Assembly (NCBI RefSeq): GCF_011762095.1
Contig: NZ_JAASQO010000002.1
Location: 124,001-188,000, forward strand
From: Parvibaculum indicum
Lineage (GTDB): Bacteria; Pseudomonadota; Alphaproteobacteria; Parvibaculales; Parvibaculaceae
Reading direction: 5' to 3'
Length of the DNA: 64,000 bases
A program made the position numbers and the translations under genes. Shown here one piece after another: positions 22,372 to 30,041 of the stretch. The notes under the pieces are model-generated. The model was not told the origin of the DNA. It saw nothing but the letters and a program-made list of their open reading frames with translations, and made no database searches. Within the stretch, counting starts at the first letter, position 1. Each line of letters opens with the position of its first letter.

Positions 22372-22781
22372 GCGCACAGGAACGCATCGACGAATTCCGC
22401 AAGGCCTTCCGCGAGCTGGCCGAAGCCGAAGCGCAGATCATCGAGGCGATGAAGCCCTTCAATGCCGCGCTTTCGGCGATCCATACCGCCGTCGAAACAT
22501 TGAGGGAGGAGGCCGAACTGACGGGTCATCTCGGGTCCTGCCTCGAATGCAACGATCCGCTTTTGCCCGGCGATCCCGGGCATGTCTGCCGGGACGGGGA
22601 ATGGCTCTGCGAGCAATGCGCCTTCACCTATGCGGAGCTGAAGGGTCAGGCCGAAACCATGCTCGCCGACAAGGATTCGTCCGACGAGGACAGGGAACAT
22701 GCCGGAGCGATGATGGCGCGCGTCGAGCGCCATCTCGCCGACGGCGGGAAGCTGGAGGACCGGGCCGTTGGGACACTCTAA
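22368..22781 (+). CDS. Small phage protein with a zinc-ribbon-like segment
   Basis: A 137-residue protein with a helical N-terminus and four cysteines in the pattern GSCLECNDPLL ... HVCRDGEWLCEQC (near residues 58-83), which looks like a treble-clef or DksA/TraR-type zinc finger. TraR-like phage proteins bind RNA polymerase, but the acidic coiled-coil tip is not clearly seen, so this is only a possibility. Confidence 0.68.
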   Translation: MSAQERIDEFRKAFRELAEAEAQIIEAMKPFNAALSAIHTAVETLREEAELTGHLGSCLECNDPLLPGDPGHVCRDGEWLCEQCAFTYAELKGQAETMLADKDSSDEDREHAGAMMARVERHLADGGKLEDRAVGTL

Positions 22782-23109
22782 TCCCCCCACAGACGAGGTT
22801 CGCCTGTCCGATCTCGAAACGGAGGCCCTTACCGCATGGCGCAACGGCGGCGTCGATATGGGGATATCGTTCAAGGCTGTCGCAAGCCGGACCACGGTCC
22901 GCCCCGACAGAGTGCGCCGCGTCGTTCGTGCGCTGGCGCGCAAGGGAATGGTCGTCTACGCGCAAACGCTGTGGAACGAGGAAGGCATGCGCGGCGCGGG
23001 CTATTGCCTGACGGAAGCGGGAGGCAAACGCCTCGCCGCCATCATGCTTTCCAGGGGATGGTCCGAACGGCAGGTCGCTCCCATCCGCCGCAGGTGGGAG
23101 TTTTGCTGA
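22768..23109 (+). CDS. Small winged-helix protein
   Basis: A 113-residue protein starting at TTG 22768 with GGAGGAC upstream. It has a helix-turn-helix (FKAVASRTTVRPDRVRRVVR), a wing with KGMVVYAQ and a later YCLTEAGGKRLAA, the usual shape of MarR-like winged helices. It overlaps the neighbouring genes. It probably regulates phage transcription; target unknown. Confidence 0.65.
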   Translation: MGHSNPPTDEVRLSDLETEALTAWRNGGVDMGISFKAVASRTTVRPDRVRRVVRALARKGMVVYAQTLWNEEGMRGAGYCLTEAGGKRLAAIMLSRGWSERQVAPIRRRWEFC

Positions 23110-23831
23110 TGAATACGGCAACCGCCAACGGCCATGACATCCCCTATTCCAGCCAGGAAGCCCGGACACGCGCCGTCGCGGCGCTGGATGCCGGGCGGCG
23201 AAGCGCGGCCGATAAATCCGTCACCGCGCCCAGCGCGTCACCCATCGACGAATTGCTTTTCAGCGTCGGCCAGCATCGCGAGGGGCAGACGGCGGATATC
23301 GGGGAAGCCCACCGCCTGATCCCGCCCCTGCTCGCCCCAAGGCGCCGCGCGAGCGACACCGTCGAGGACGGCATCGCCCGGCGCCTGCGGATATTCCTGC
23401 GCGCCATGGAGCGCCGCATCCGCGACCTTCTCGAAGCCAATAATCGCGAGCTGGAGCGCCGACGCGAGGCGGAGCGCCATGTCGCGCGGCTGGAACAGGA
23501 AAACGAGGATCTGGGCGAGGAGCTGCGCCGGCGAGCCCTGCGCGTTCGCGCCTTCCCGACAGTCATGGTTCTCGACGATCTGGAAGCCCGCGAGATCGCC
23601 GCGGGTATGAAAACCAAGGATAGGATGCGCCTCGCGCGCGTCGAAGCACTCGACAGCGCGTTATACGCCATGGGCCGGACGCGACTGGTCCGCGCCCGCC
23701 AGGAAGAACGGGACCTCCGCGCCCGCGAGGCCCTGTCTTTCCTGAAGAACAACTGGAACCTGCTGCCGCCAGAGCTGCGCAACGACGCCCGCAATTTCAT
23801 CCGCTACGAAAATGAGGGAGGCGCGTCATGA
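23109..23831 (+). CDS. Coiled-coil phage protein, unknown
   Basis: A 240-residue protein. The N-terminal part is poorly conserved in look. Residues ~90-155 form a long coiled coil (RRLRIFLRAMERRIRDLLEA, RRREAERHVARLEQENEDLG). The C-terminal part is helical and arginine-rich. No catalytic motif seen. It lies between a winged-helix gene and a MazG-like gene. Confidence 0.7.
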   Translation: MNTATANGHDIPYSSQEARTRAVAALDAGRRSAADKSVTAPSASPIDELLFSVGQHREGQTADIGEAHRLIPPLLAPRRRASDTVEDGIARRLRIFLRAMERRIRDLLEANNRELERRREAERHVARLEQENEDLGEELRRRALRVRAFPTVMVLDDLEAREIAAGMKTKDRMRLARVEALDSALYAMGRTRLVRARQEERDLRAREALSFLKNNWNLLPPELRNDARNFIRYENEGGAS

Positions 23832-24781
23832 CCGACGATCGCGAATGGGATCGGGCCTATACCGAGGCCGGTATCATGCCGACCCCGGAATATGTGGAAA
23901 AGCATGGCGGGGAGAAACTCGGCACTCATCAGAAAATTGGGGATGACGATCTCGTCCTTAAAACAGCCGAAATAATGCTTGCGGGGGTGAATGCCCCAGA
24001 GGGCGATATCAATACGACAGCTCGACAGATCGTCGAGATGATCAGAAGTGAAGACGCTATCTCAGACTCCGTTGTCATACCTGTCGATCCGAAGGAGCAG
24101 GTACTACATGACATGGGTGAGGCATTCCTGATGAACAGCGAAAGGCCTAGCATTCTTAAACATACCCTCCGTGCCATTTATTCGGCTCTAGTTGCAACGG
24201 CCACGCCGCTTCGCGACACGAGTGGCGGTCATCGTTCGTTTCAACACCGCGTGAACGAATGGATGCTCAAATGCTTCGGCAGCGAGATCGCCGCCGACCG
24301 GACCGAGCGCAATCACCGCTTCCTCGAAGAAGCGCTGGAACTGGTCCAGTCCCTCGACTGCACGGCCTCCGAAGCGCATCAACTCGTCGATTACGTCTTC
24401 GGGCGGCCTGTCGGGGAGCCGGATCAGGAAGCGGGCGGCGTCAATGTCACCTTCGCCGCCCTCTGCACCGCCGCCGGGCTCGACATGCGGAATACCGGCG
24501 AAGCCGAACTCGCCCGCATCTCCCACCCGGAGACCATAAAGAAGATCCGCACAAAGCAGGCCGCGAAGCCGGACCACTCCCCGCTCCCGGGCCCGACCGC
24601 CCTGACGGATGAAGAATGGCATCGCCGCGCGGCCGCTCACTACTGCAAGCGCCTCAACCTGGCCGAAGGCAGTTGCGACGATCTCGTCCGAACGCTTGTC
24701 GAGGATGGGGACTTTATCCGTGACTACGCGGACGACCCCGAAGGCGCGGTCGATGAAGAACTCTCCAACTGGAACGATTAG
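23828..24781 (+). CDS. MazG-like phage nucleotide pyrophosphohydrolase domain protein
   Basis: A 317-residue protein. Residues ~135-250 (FQHRVNEWMLKCFG, RNHRFLEEALELVQSLDC, and VNVTFAALCTAAGLDM ... EEKI-type end ETIKKIRTKQA) match phage MazG-like NTP pyrophosphohydrolases, including the EExxE-like metal-binding helix (EEALEL). They may lower abnormal or alarmone nucleotide levels. The N- and C-terminal parts are not recognised. The start overlaps the upstream gene by 4 bases. Confidence 0.75.
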   Translation: MTDDREWDRAYTEAGIMPTPEYVEKHGGEKLGTHQKIGDDDLVLKTAEIMLAGVNAPEGDINTTARQIVEMIRSEDAISDSVVIPVDPKEQVLHDMGEAFLMNSERPSILKHTLRAIYSALVATATPLRDTSGGHRSFQHRVNEWMLKCFGSEIAADRTERNHRFLEEALELVQSLDCTASEAHQLVDYVFGRPVGEPDQEAGGVNVTFAALCTAAGLDMRNTGEAELARISHPETIKKIRTKQAAKPDHSPLPGPTALTDEEWHRRAAAHYCKRLNLAEGSCDDLVRTLVEDGDFIRDYADDPEGAVDEELSNWND

Positions 24782-24791
24782 GGAGACCGGA

Positions 24792-24980
24792 ATGCCGAAC
24801 CCGATCATGAAATATTTCGAATACGGCCCCATGCACTGGAGCGACACGTCGCGAAATCCGCTGGTGCAGGACGGCGCGGGCATATGGGTGATGACCGACG
24901 CCGCCGGGAAGATCGTCTTCACCTGGACCGAGGCGGACGCCAAAGGCGCCCCGACGCATTGGAGGCCGTACTATGGTTGA
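24792..24980 (+). CDS. Small phage protein, unknown
   Basis: A 62-residue protein starting MPNPIMKYFEYGPMHWSDTS with GGGAG upstream of ATG 24792. Beta-rich (GIWVMTDAAGKIVFTWTEAD). Its end overlaps the next gene by 8 bases. No function known. Confidence 0.6.
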   Translation: MPNPIMKYFEYGPMHWSDTSRNPLVQDGAGIWVMTDAAGKIVFTWTEADAKGAPTHWRPYYG

Positions 24981-25503
24981 AACGCCCGAAGAGATCGTCT
25001 CGGACGAGGAAATCGAACGCGTACACGGCTACGCGAACTTCGGTGACATGACCAAGCGGCGCGTCGTGGATGAAGGCGTCCTGAAATATGCCCTTGGATA
25101 CACCAGCGGACACACCCAGCTGTGCATCCTCGTCAAACACGGACTCGTGCGGAAGCCACAGATCGGAAGCTACAAATCGACGCTCACGCGGAAAGGGCAG
25201 CTTTATCTGCGCTCCCTGTTCGGCCCTGCCAGCATCGATTCAATATTGAACGAGCTGAAAGACGGCAAGCGCCTCGATTTCCTCGACAGCATGAATGCGG
25301 CCCTCAACAAGAAATACGGAACCACATACCGCTGGAAGCTGATCGTCAACCACGACGTCATCAGGCTGATGCTCGGCAGGCTTGTCGTCGATCTCCATGA
25401 CTCGGAAGCAAATGGCCTGCCCTCATGCCGAGGTGCAATCGATGAAGTGATGCGAGATCTCGACATTCGCCGCCCTGCCGCCCGTCAGGGAGACGGGTCA
25501 TGA
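24973..25503 (+). CDS. Phage protein with winged-helix-like segment
   Basis: A 176-residue protein. Residues ~30-75 (LKYALGYTSGHTQLCILVKH, then GLVRKPQIGSYKSTLTRKGQLYLRSL in pieces) read like a helix-turn-helix plus wing ending in LTxKGxxYL. The rest is helical. It may be a transcription factor in the rightward operon, but no family is clear. Confidence 0.65.
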   Translation: MVETPEEIVSDEEIERVHGYANFGDMTKRRVVDEGVLKYALGYTSGHTQLCILVKHGLVRKPQIGSYKSTLTRKGQLYLRSLFGPASIDSILNELKDGKRLDFLDSMNAALNKKYGTTYRWKLIVNHDVIRLMLGRLVVDLHDSEANGLPSCRGAIDEVMRDLDIRRPAARQGDGS

Positions 25504-25688
25504 GCGAGCGAGAATGTCGAGCAGAGGCAGCGCGTGACCGGCGCGCCAAATCTCGCCCCGTGGACGAGCAATGCGTGTCCATGTTTATGGCCATGACAAT
25601 CGAACAACGAAAATCGTTTGCAGCAAAGGTGACGAAAATTATTGCGCCCTATAAGGCCAGCCTGATTTTTGATGAAGGGTCTATGTGA
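25500..25688 (+). CDS. Small phage protein, unknown
   Basis: A 62-residue, arginine-rich then helical protein (MSERECRAEAARDRRAKSRP ... MTIEQRKSFAAKVTKIIAPY). ATGA overlap with the upstream gene and TGATG with the downstream gene support it. Function unknown. Confidence 0.6.
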   Translation: MSERECRAEAARDRRAKSRPVDEQCVSMFMAMTIEQRKSFAAKVTKIIAPYKASLIFDEGSM

Positions 25689-26314
25689 TGGAAACACCTG
25701 AACAGGGTGAGCGGCAGCATAGCTGGTATGCCGTGACAGACGGTAGCTGGCAGTGGGACACAGGCGAGGCACCACCCTTCATCACACATACCGACAGCCC
25801 GCGAGCCGCGGTCGAAGAGGCAATCAAGGACTGGTTCGAGAAAGGCCAGGATTTCGACGGTGCCGAATTGAAGGTGGCGCGGCTCGAAACATGCGCATTC
25901 ACATTCGTGGAGGTGGATGAAAATAGGAAATGGCGGCTCGAAAGATGGTGGGACTACCCGTCCTCCGCCGCCTCTGCCGGGCTGGTGACTGTGCCGGTGG
26001 AAGATCTGGCACGTCTGCGGGAAAGTGGGGCAAGCACTTGCGTGCTGAATTGCATCGAGACGCAGCCGACAATATCGCGCAGTCATGTGACACAGCCGAC
26101 GCCATCCTCCGCGCAGCACAGGGAGAGAGCGCCGATGGGTGATGTTCATGAGTTCAAATCGCCACCACTCGAAAAGACAGGCTGCGGGAGGGATGCTGAA
26201 TGCGCTGCGTCTCTGGTGTTCTACTTCAACCGCCCTCTATCGGATGACGAGCTTCGCTTTCTCGACGAATGCCTGTCCAGATCAGTGCAGTTGATGCCGA
26301 AAGGTTCCCAATGA
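25688..26314 (+). CDS. Phage protein, unknown
   Basis: A 208-residue protein starting METPEQGERQHSWYAVTDGS. The N-terminal half is acidic with aromatic residues (DGSWQWDTGEAPPF, RKWRLERWWDYP). The C-terminal part (SLVFYFNRPLSDDELRFLDE) looks like a separate small domain. No family recognised. Confidence 0.65.
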   Translation: METPEQGERQHSWYAVTDGSWQWDTGEAPPFITHTDSPRAAVEEAIKDWFEKGQDFDGAELKVARLETCAFTFVEVDENRKWRLERWWDYPSSAASAGLVTVPVEDLARLRESGASTCVLNCIETQPTISRSHVTQPTPSSAQHRERAPMGDVHEFKSPPLEKTGCGRDAECAASLVFYFNRPLSDDELRFLDECLSRSVQLMPKGSQ

Positions 26315-26721
26315 CCGATGAGCGGAGAGAGCTTGAGCCGTGCTTTTCAATCGGCGACCTCGTGGAGAAATTCACAGGAGATTATCAGCTTGAAGGAGAA
26401 GTTCGGGGTGTGCTGACAACAACGGCAGGGAAAACGCGCTATGTCGTGGAACATGCTGGCGGGATGCTTCACATCTACGGGCCATCGAACCTGCGCCCGG
26501 CGAAATCCAGTACCCCTCCCCCCGGATATGTGCTGGTGCCGGAAGAAGTGAGTGGCGCGATGGAGGACGCCTATTTCGAGGCGCACGCCGCATCCAAGCA
26601 TGTGATTGCGGACGCGAAAGAAGTCTGGTCCGCCATGCTCGCCACCGCGAGCGCGGGGGAGAAGACTTCTTTGCAAAAAATGCAAACAAGTCCTGATGGA
26701 CAGGGAGAGCCCACCGCATGA
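26311..26721 (+). CDS. Phage protein, unknown
   Basis: A 136-residue protein with a small beta barrel-like N-terminal half (FSIGDLVEKFTGDYQLEGEV, YVVEHAGGMLHIYGPSNLRP), similar in look to small KOW/SH3-type folds, and a helical C-terminal half. Function unknown. ATGA overlaps both neighbours. Confidence 0.65.
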   Translation: MTDERRELEPCFSIGDLVEKFTGDYQLEGEVRGVLTTTAGKTRYVVEHAGGMLHIYGPSNLRPAKSSTPPPGYVLVPEEVSGAMEDAYFEAHAASKHVIADAKEVWSAMLATASAGEKTSLQKMQTSPDGQGEPTA

Positions 26722-27137
26722 AAGCCCTCTCCATCATGCAGCCCTGGGCGTGGCTGATCGTCGCCGGCATCAAGCCCGTCGAAAACCGCGACTGGCGGCC
26801 GACGAATGCCGGGCTGCGACAGCGCGGCGCGTTCGTCATCCATACCGGCAAGAAGGTGGACAAGATCGCCATGCGCCGCCTTTGGCGCGGCATCCACCCG
26901 GTGACGGAAAAGCCGCACGACCTGCCCCTACCCGACGACTTCCCGACCGGCGGCTTTATCGGCATCGCCGACATGACCGATGTCGTGGAGGAGCATCCGA
27001 GCGAGTGGTTCACGGGCCGCTACGGCCTCGTCATCGAGAACCCGCGCCCCTTCCCCTTCATCGCCGCCAAGGGCGCCCTCGGCTTTTTCGACGTGCCTCG
27101 CGAAATCGAGGAAATCATCCGGAGGATACAGGCATGA
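26718..27137 (+). CDS. ASCH-domain protein
   Basis: A 139-residue protein that is almost a single ASCH domain: ALSIMQPWAWLIVAGIKPVE at the start, ENRDWRP, then RGAFVIHTGKK and the end YGLVIENPRPFPFIAAKGALGFF. ASCH domains are RNA- or nucleotide-binding folds of the PUA-like group, common in phages. Catalytic function here is unknown. Confidence 0.87.
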   Translation: MKALSIMQPWAWLIVAGIKPVENRDWRPTNAGLRQRGAFVIHTGKKVDKIAMRRLWRGIHPVTEKPHDLPLPDDFPTGGFIGIADMTDVVEEHPSEWFTGRYGLVIENPRPFPFIAAKGALGFFDVPREIEEIIRRIQA

Positions 27138-27340
27138 CAGAGAAGATCCGCACCGAGCGGCCGGACAAGGCCGGCGAGTTCCAGTTCATCGACGACGATC
27201 TTGCGCACATCGATCGTCGGGTTCCGTTCTGCAACTATCCCGACCCCCATGAGGCGCCGTCCGGCTGGTGGATATTGCCCGGCGTCCTGCTCGGCTTCGT
27301 CATTTTTGGCATGGCCGTCGCGTGGATGGCGCTTCACTGA
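27134..27340 (+). CDS. Small membrane protein, unknown
   Basis: A 68-residue protein with a soluble N-terminal half and one C-terminal membrane span (WWILPGVLLGFVIFGMAVA). It overlaps the ASCH gene by ATGA. No function known. Confidence 0.65.
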   Translation: MTEKIRTERPDKAGEFQFIDDDLAHIDRRVPFCNYPDPHEAPSGWWILPGVLLGFVIFGMAVAWMALH

Positions 27341-27342
27341 CC

Positions 27343-27498
27343 ATGCCCAGCGCCCGCCCCGCCAAGGCCGACATGCCCCCTCTCGACCCGGATCTTATCC
27401 GGATCGTGGAGGCGCTTGCGGTCGCGGCGGCCAGGCGCGATCATAGGGCTGTGGAAATCGAGGAGAAAGAGCGACCGAATGAACGATCGGCTGGATAA
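27343..27498 (+). CDS. Very small phage protein, unknown
   Basis: A 51-residue frame (MPSARPAKADMPPLDPDLIR ... EEKERPNERSAG) that starts 2 bases after the previous stop and overlaps the next small gene by 20 bases. The helical middle (RIVEALAVAAARRDHRAVEI) looks like coding sequence. Function unknown. Confidence 0.5.
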   Translation: MPSARPAKADMPPLDPDLIRIVEALAVAAARRDHRAVEIEEKERPNERSAG

Positions 27499-27676
27499 AC
27501 GGATCGACGAAATCGTAGCACGCGAAAAAAATGTGCGGCTAATGCGGCTGGAACGCCGCGCTGCGGTCGCCCTTATGTTCTTTTCTCCTGACGAGTGCTC
27601 TTGGGTCTACAGACCAAACGATGCGCCGTTCGACCCGCTACTCGGAATACAGGTCGAGGCTAGGCCTGACCCATGA
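27479..27676 (+). CDS. Small protein before the integrase
   Basis: A 65-residue helical protein (MNDRLDKRIDEIVAREKNVR ...). It overlaps the integrase gene by 4 bases (ATGA), so it is co-translated with it. It could be a recombination directionality factor, which is often a small gene next to a serine integrase, but no family match supports this. Confidence 0.55.
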   Translation: MNDRLDKRIDEIVAREKNVRLMRLERRAAVALMFFSPDECSWVYRPNDAPFDPLLGIQVEARPDP

Positions 27677-29301
27677 CCCGCGCCGTCATCTATGCCCGCT
27701 TCTCCACCGAGATGCAGCAGGAATCCTCCATCGAGGATCAGGTATCCCTCTGCCGCGCCCATGCCCGGCGCGACGGGCATGACGTCGTTGCCGTCTACAG
27801 CGATCGCGCGCGCTCCGGCGGGTCCATGTTCGGCCGCGACGGGTTGATGGACATGATGGAGGCGGCCAAGGCCGGACGGTTCGATGTCCTCGTCGTGGAA
27901 TCGCTGGACCGCCTCTCCCGCGACATGGAGGATCTGGCCGGGCTCTACAAGCGCCTGGGCTTCATGGGGATCGATATTTCCGCCGTGCATGAAGGCGTGG
28001 CCAATACGGTCACCATCGGCCTGCGCGGGCTTGTGGGGCAGCTCTACCGGGAAGACAACGCCAAGAAAATCAGGCGCGGCATGTCCGGCGTCGTGCGCGG
28101 CGGCCGCCACGCAGGCGGGCGCGCCTATGGCTATCGCGCCGTGGCAGGCGCGCCCGGAGAACTGGAAATCGACGAAGCCGAAGCCGCCATCGTGCGGCGC
28201 ATCTTTGCCGAATATGCCGCGGGCCGCGTTCCGCGCGAGATCGCAGGCGATTTGAACCGCGAGGGCATCGCCCCGCCGCGCGGGCGGCAATGGAACGCCT
28301 CCACCATCAACGGCAATGCCAGGCGCGGCAGCGGCATCGTCTTCAACGAGCTTTATGTCGGCCGCATCGTCTGGAACAAGGTCCGCATGGTCCGCCACCC
28401 GGATACGGGCCGGAAGATTTCCCGCCCCAACCCGAAAGATCAGTGGGAGTCGGCCGCCGCGCCGCATCTTCGCATCGTCGATGATGAAACCTGGGCGAAG
28501 GTCCACGAACTCAAAAGCGGGCGTGGCGGCGAGCATGTCAAAAGGGGGCGACGGGGAAGCTATCTCCTTTCCGGCCTGCTGAAATGCGGATGCTGTGGCA
28601 GCGGGCTTTCTATCCACGACTATGACAAGACAGGCAAGGCCCGTGTGCGATGTTCAGCCGTCAGGGAGAGTGGGGCCTGCTCCAACCGGCGCATCCTCTA
28701 TCTGCGCGACGTGGAAGCTGCGGTGCTGGACGGCATGCGCGCCCAGCTTCGCGATCCGCGCCTGATCGAGATTTATGTGCGGAAATACAATGAAGAGCGC
28801 CGCCGCCTCGCATCGGGCCGCGCCCAGCGCAGGATGAAGATGGAGGTCCGGCTGGGAGAAATCGCCCGCGAGATCGACCGGCTTGTGACAGCGATCGCGA
28901 AAGGCGAAATGCCGGGCGCCGTGGCAGGGCCGATGACGGCGAAGCTCGATGCGGAAAAGCAGGAACTGGAAGAGCAGCTGGGGGGCATGGAGGCCGCACC
29001 GAAGGTGGTCTCGATTCATCCCGCGACCATCGACCAGTACCTCGCCACCGTGGACCGGCTGGCGGAAACGCTGACCGATCACGCCACTGCGAAGGAAGAC
29101 AGAGGCCCGCTGATCGCCGATATGCGAAGCCTCATCCACACCGTCACCGTGCATCCGGACGGTCCGAAAGGCCCGTTCGACGTGGAAGTAAAAGGAAAGC
29201 TCGCCGCGCTCATGGAGGCCCCGGTGTTCCCGCAGGCCCGCCATAGTGGGTTTGCGGTGGTAGCGGAGGAGGGACTCGAACCCCCGACACGCGGATTATG
29301 A
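27673..29301 (+). CDS. Large serine recombinase (phage integrase)
   Basis: A 542-residue large serine recombinase. The resolvase domain has catalytic Ser11 (YARFSTEMQQESSIEDQ), the arginine-rich catalytic loop (ESLDRLSRDMEDL) and LYREDNAKKIRRGM. A recombinase domain follows (GYRAVAG..., then RIFAEYAAGRVPREIA). Next come a zinc ribbon (LLKCGCCGSGLSIHDY ... VRCSAVRESGACSN) and a coiled coil near residues 400-450. The protein ends EEGLEPPTRGL; these last codons are the 3' end of the tRNA-Met gene. Length fits the family. It drives integration and is the last gene of the rightward operon. Confidence 0.95.
   Translation: MTRAVIYARFSTEMQQESSIEDQVSLCRAHARRDGHDVVAVYSDRARSGGSMFGRDGLMDMMEAAKAGRFDVLVVESLDRLSRDMEDLAGLYKRLGFMGIDISAVHEGVANTVTIGLRGLVGQLYREDNAKKIRRGMSGVVRGGRHAGGRAYGYRAVAGAPGELEIDEAEAAIVRRIFAEYAAGRVPREIAGDLNREGIAPPRGRQWNASTINGNARRGSGIVFNELYVGRIVWNKVRMVRHPDTGRKISRPNPKDQWESAAAPHLRIVDDETWAKVHELKSGRGGEHVKRGRRGSYLLSGLLKCGCCGSGLSIHDYDKTGKARVRCSAVRESGACSNRRILYLRDVEAAVLDGMRAQLRDPRLIEIYVRKYNEERRRLASGRAQRRMKMEVRLGEIAREIDRLVTAIAKGEMPGAVAGPMTAKLDAEKQELEEQLGGMEAAPKVVSIHPATIDQYLATVDRLAETLTDHATAKEDRGPLIADMRSLIHTVTVHPDGPKGPFDVEVKGKLAALMEAPVFPQARHSGFAVVAEEGLEPPTRGL
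29258..29301. other. Prophage right attachment site inside tRNA-Met
   Basis: The last 44 bases of the integrase reading frame are identical to the 3' part of the tRNA gene (anticodon stem, variable loop, T arm, acceptor end, CCA). The tRNA 5' half lies on the host side and its 3' half on the phage side, as expected if the phage brings its own copy of the tRNA end. The matching copy at the left prophage end is off-window, so the exact core cannot be given. Confidence 0.8.
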
Positions 29302-29334
29302 TTCCGCTGCTCTAACCAGCTGAGCTACTCCGCC
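29258..29334 (-). tRNA. tRNA-Met (CAT), attachment site of the prophage
   Basis: A 77-base tRNA with encoded CCA. The acceptor arm is GGCGGAG/CTCCGCT, the D arm contains AGCTCAG, the anticodon stem is GCGGA/TCCGC with loop ATCATAA (anticodon CAT) and the T loop is GTTCGAGTC. The G1-U72 pair excludes an initiator tRNA (which has an unpaired C-A end). Elongator Met is most likely; a CAT tRNA-Ile with modified C34 cannot be excluded. Confidence 0.96.
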
Positions 29335-29420
29335 CCATGCGCCGTCGCGGCGTGGCCCGGGGAGGGCCTGATCCGGCGCTTCGGGGTGCCGCAAAGGGCC
29401 CTGTCGCGCGAGAGTTCCGG

Positions 29421-29450
29421 GATATAAGGGGCGTCGGCTTGCCCTGTCAA
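29421..29450 (-). promoter_or_regulatory. Promoter of tRNA-Met
   Basis: On the minus strand TTGACA (29450-29445) and TATATC (29426-29421) are 18 bases apart, about 90 bases upstream of the tRNA 5' end. The -35 is perfect and the -10 near-consensus, typical for stable RNA genes. Confidence 0.75.
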
Positions 29451-29593
29451 GCAGGACGGCGGCCTTCGGCGCATTGACCGCGCCGCGGAGGCAAAAACTC
29501 TTCTCAACCGCACCCGTTCACGGGAAAACGCCCCGCGCCACCGCCTTTTTCGCGATGTCGCAGGGGCGTCCCGCCCAACCATGCCCGAAGCCG

Positions 29594-29920
29594 TCAGCTA
29601 CCGCCGTTCGAGTTGGAATTGGTGTTCGAATTCGAGTTGGAGTTCCAGTTCCCGTTGGAATTGGAATTCCAGTTGAAATTCTCGTTCCAATTGCCGTTGT
29701 CGTTCCAATTCCAGTTCCAGTTGTCGCCTCCATACCAGCCACCGCCACCGCTGTCGCAGGCCGCCGCCGGGCTGGCCATCAGAAAGGCGGAAAGCACGAA
29801 GGCCGCGCTGCCGGTAACCGCCGTGCCGGCCGTCCCGGCCGCCAGCCAGCGATCGAAGCGCGTCAGGCTGCTGAACCAGCGAAACGCCGGCAGGACCAGT
29901 TTCAGGAAAAGCTGTTTCAT
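29594..29920 (-). CDS. Asparagine-rich exported small protein
   Basis: A 108-residue protein starting at ATG 29920 with GGAG 8 bases upstream. A hydrophobic segment with A-rich end (GTAVTGSAAFVLSAFLMASPAAA, in two parts) acts as a signal peptide or anchor. The mature part is nearly all Gly, Asn, Trp and Ser in repeats such as NWNWNWNDNGNW and SNSNSNTNSNSN, coded by AAC/AAT. Such a tail is disordered and could form fibres or bind surfaces; no family known. It lies between the prophage attachment site and a LysR gene. Confidence 0.75.
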   Translation of the reverse strand: MKQLFLKLVLPAFRWFSSLTRFDRWLAAGTAGTAVTGSAAFVLSAFLMASPAAACDSGGGGWYGGDNWNWNWNDNGNWNENFNWNSNSNGNWNSNSNSNTNSNSNGGS

Positions 29921-30041
29921 CTGTTCAACTCCGCAACAATGACAGACCGCCCCATGTCCCATTTTGGATCATCGAGGCGCCGTTCGCAGGGAAAGCTGCG
30001 ATTTGGGTAGAAAAGGAGCAAGCGCCGTGCCGCGCGGAGAG

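Larger units (their letters stand above)
1..29301. mobile_element. Prophage, right-hand part (left end outside window)
   Basis: Phage genes run without a break from the window start to a large serine recombinase that ends inside a tRNA-Met gene. The layout is a DGR, terminase, leftward early operon, CI/Cro immunity region, rightward operon and integrase. Genes overlap by ATGA or TGATG almost throughout, and no host-type gene interrupts them. No portal, capsid or tail gene is in the window, so these must lie left of position 1 or be missing. The right boundary is set by the overlap of the integrase with the tRNA 3' end; the left attachment site is not visible. Confidence 0.93.

Noticed and set aside
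29258-29334. Initiator tRNA-fMet
   Set aside because: Position 1-72 is a G-U pair and the anticodon stem lacks the three G-C pairs typical of initiator tRNA, so it is an elongator-type CAT tRNA.
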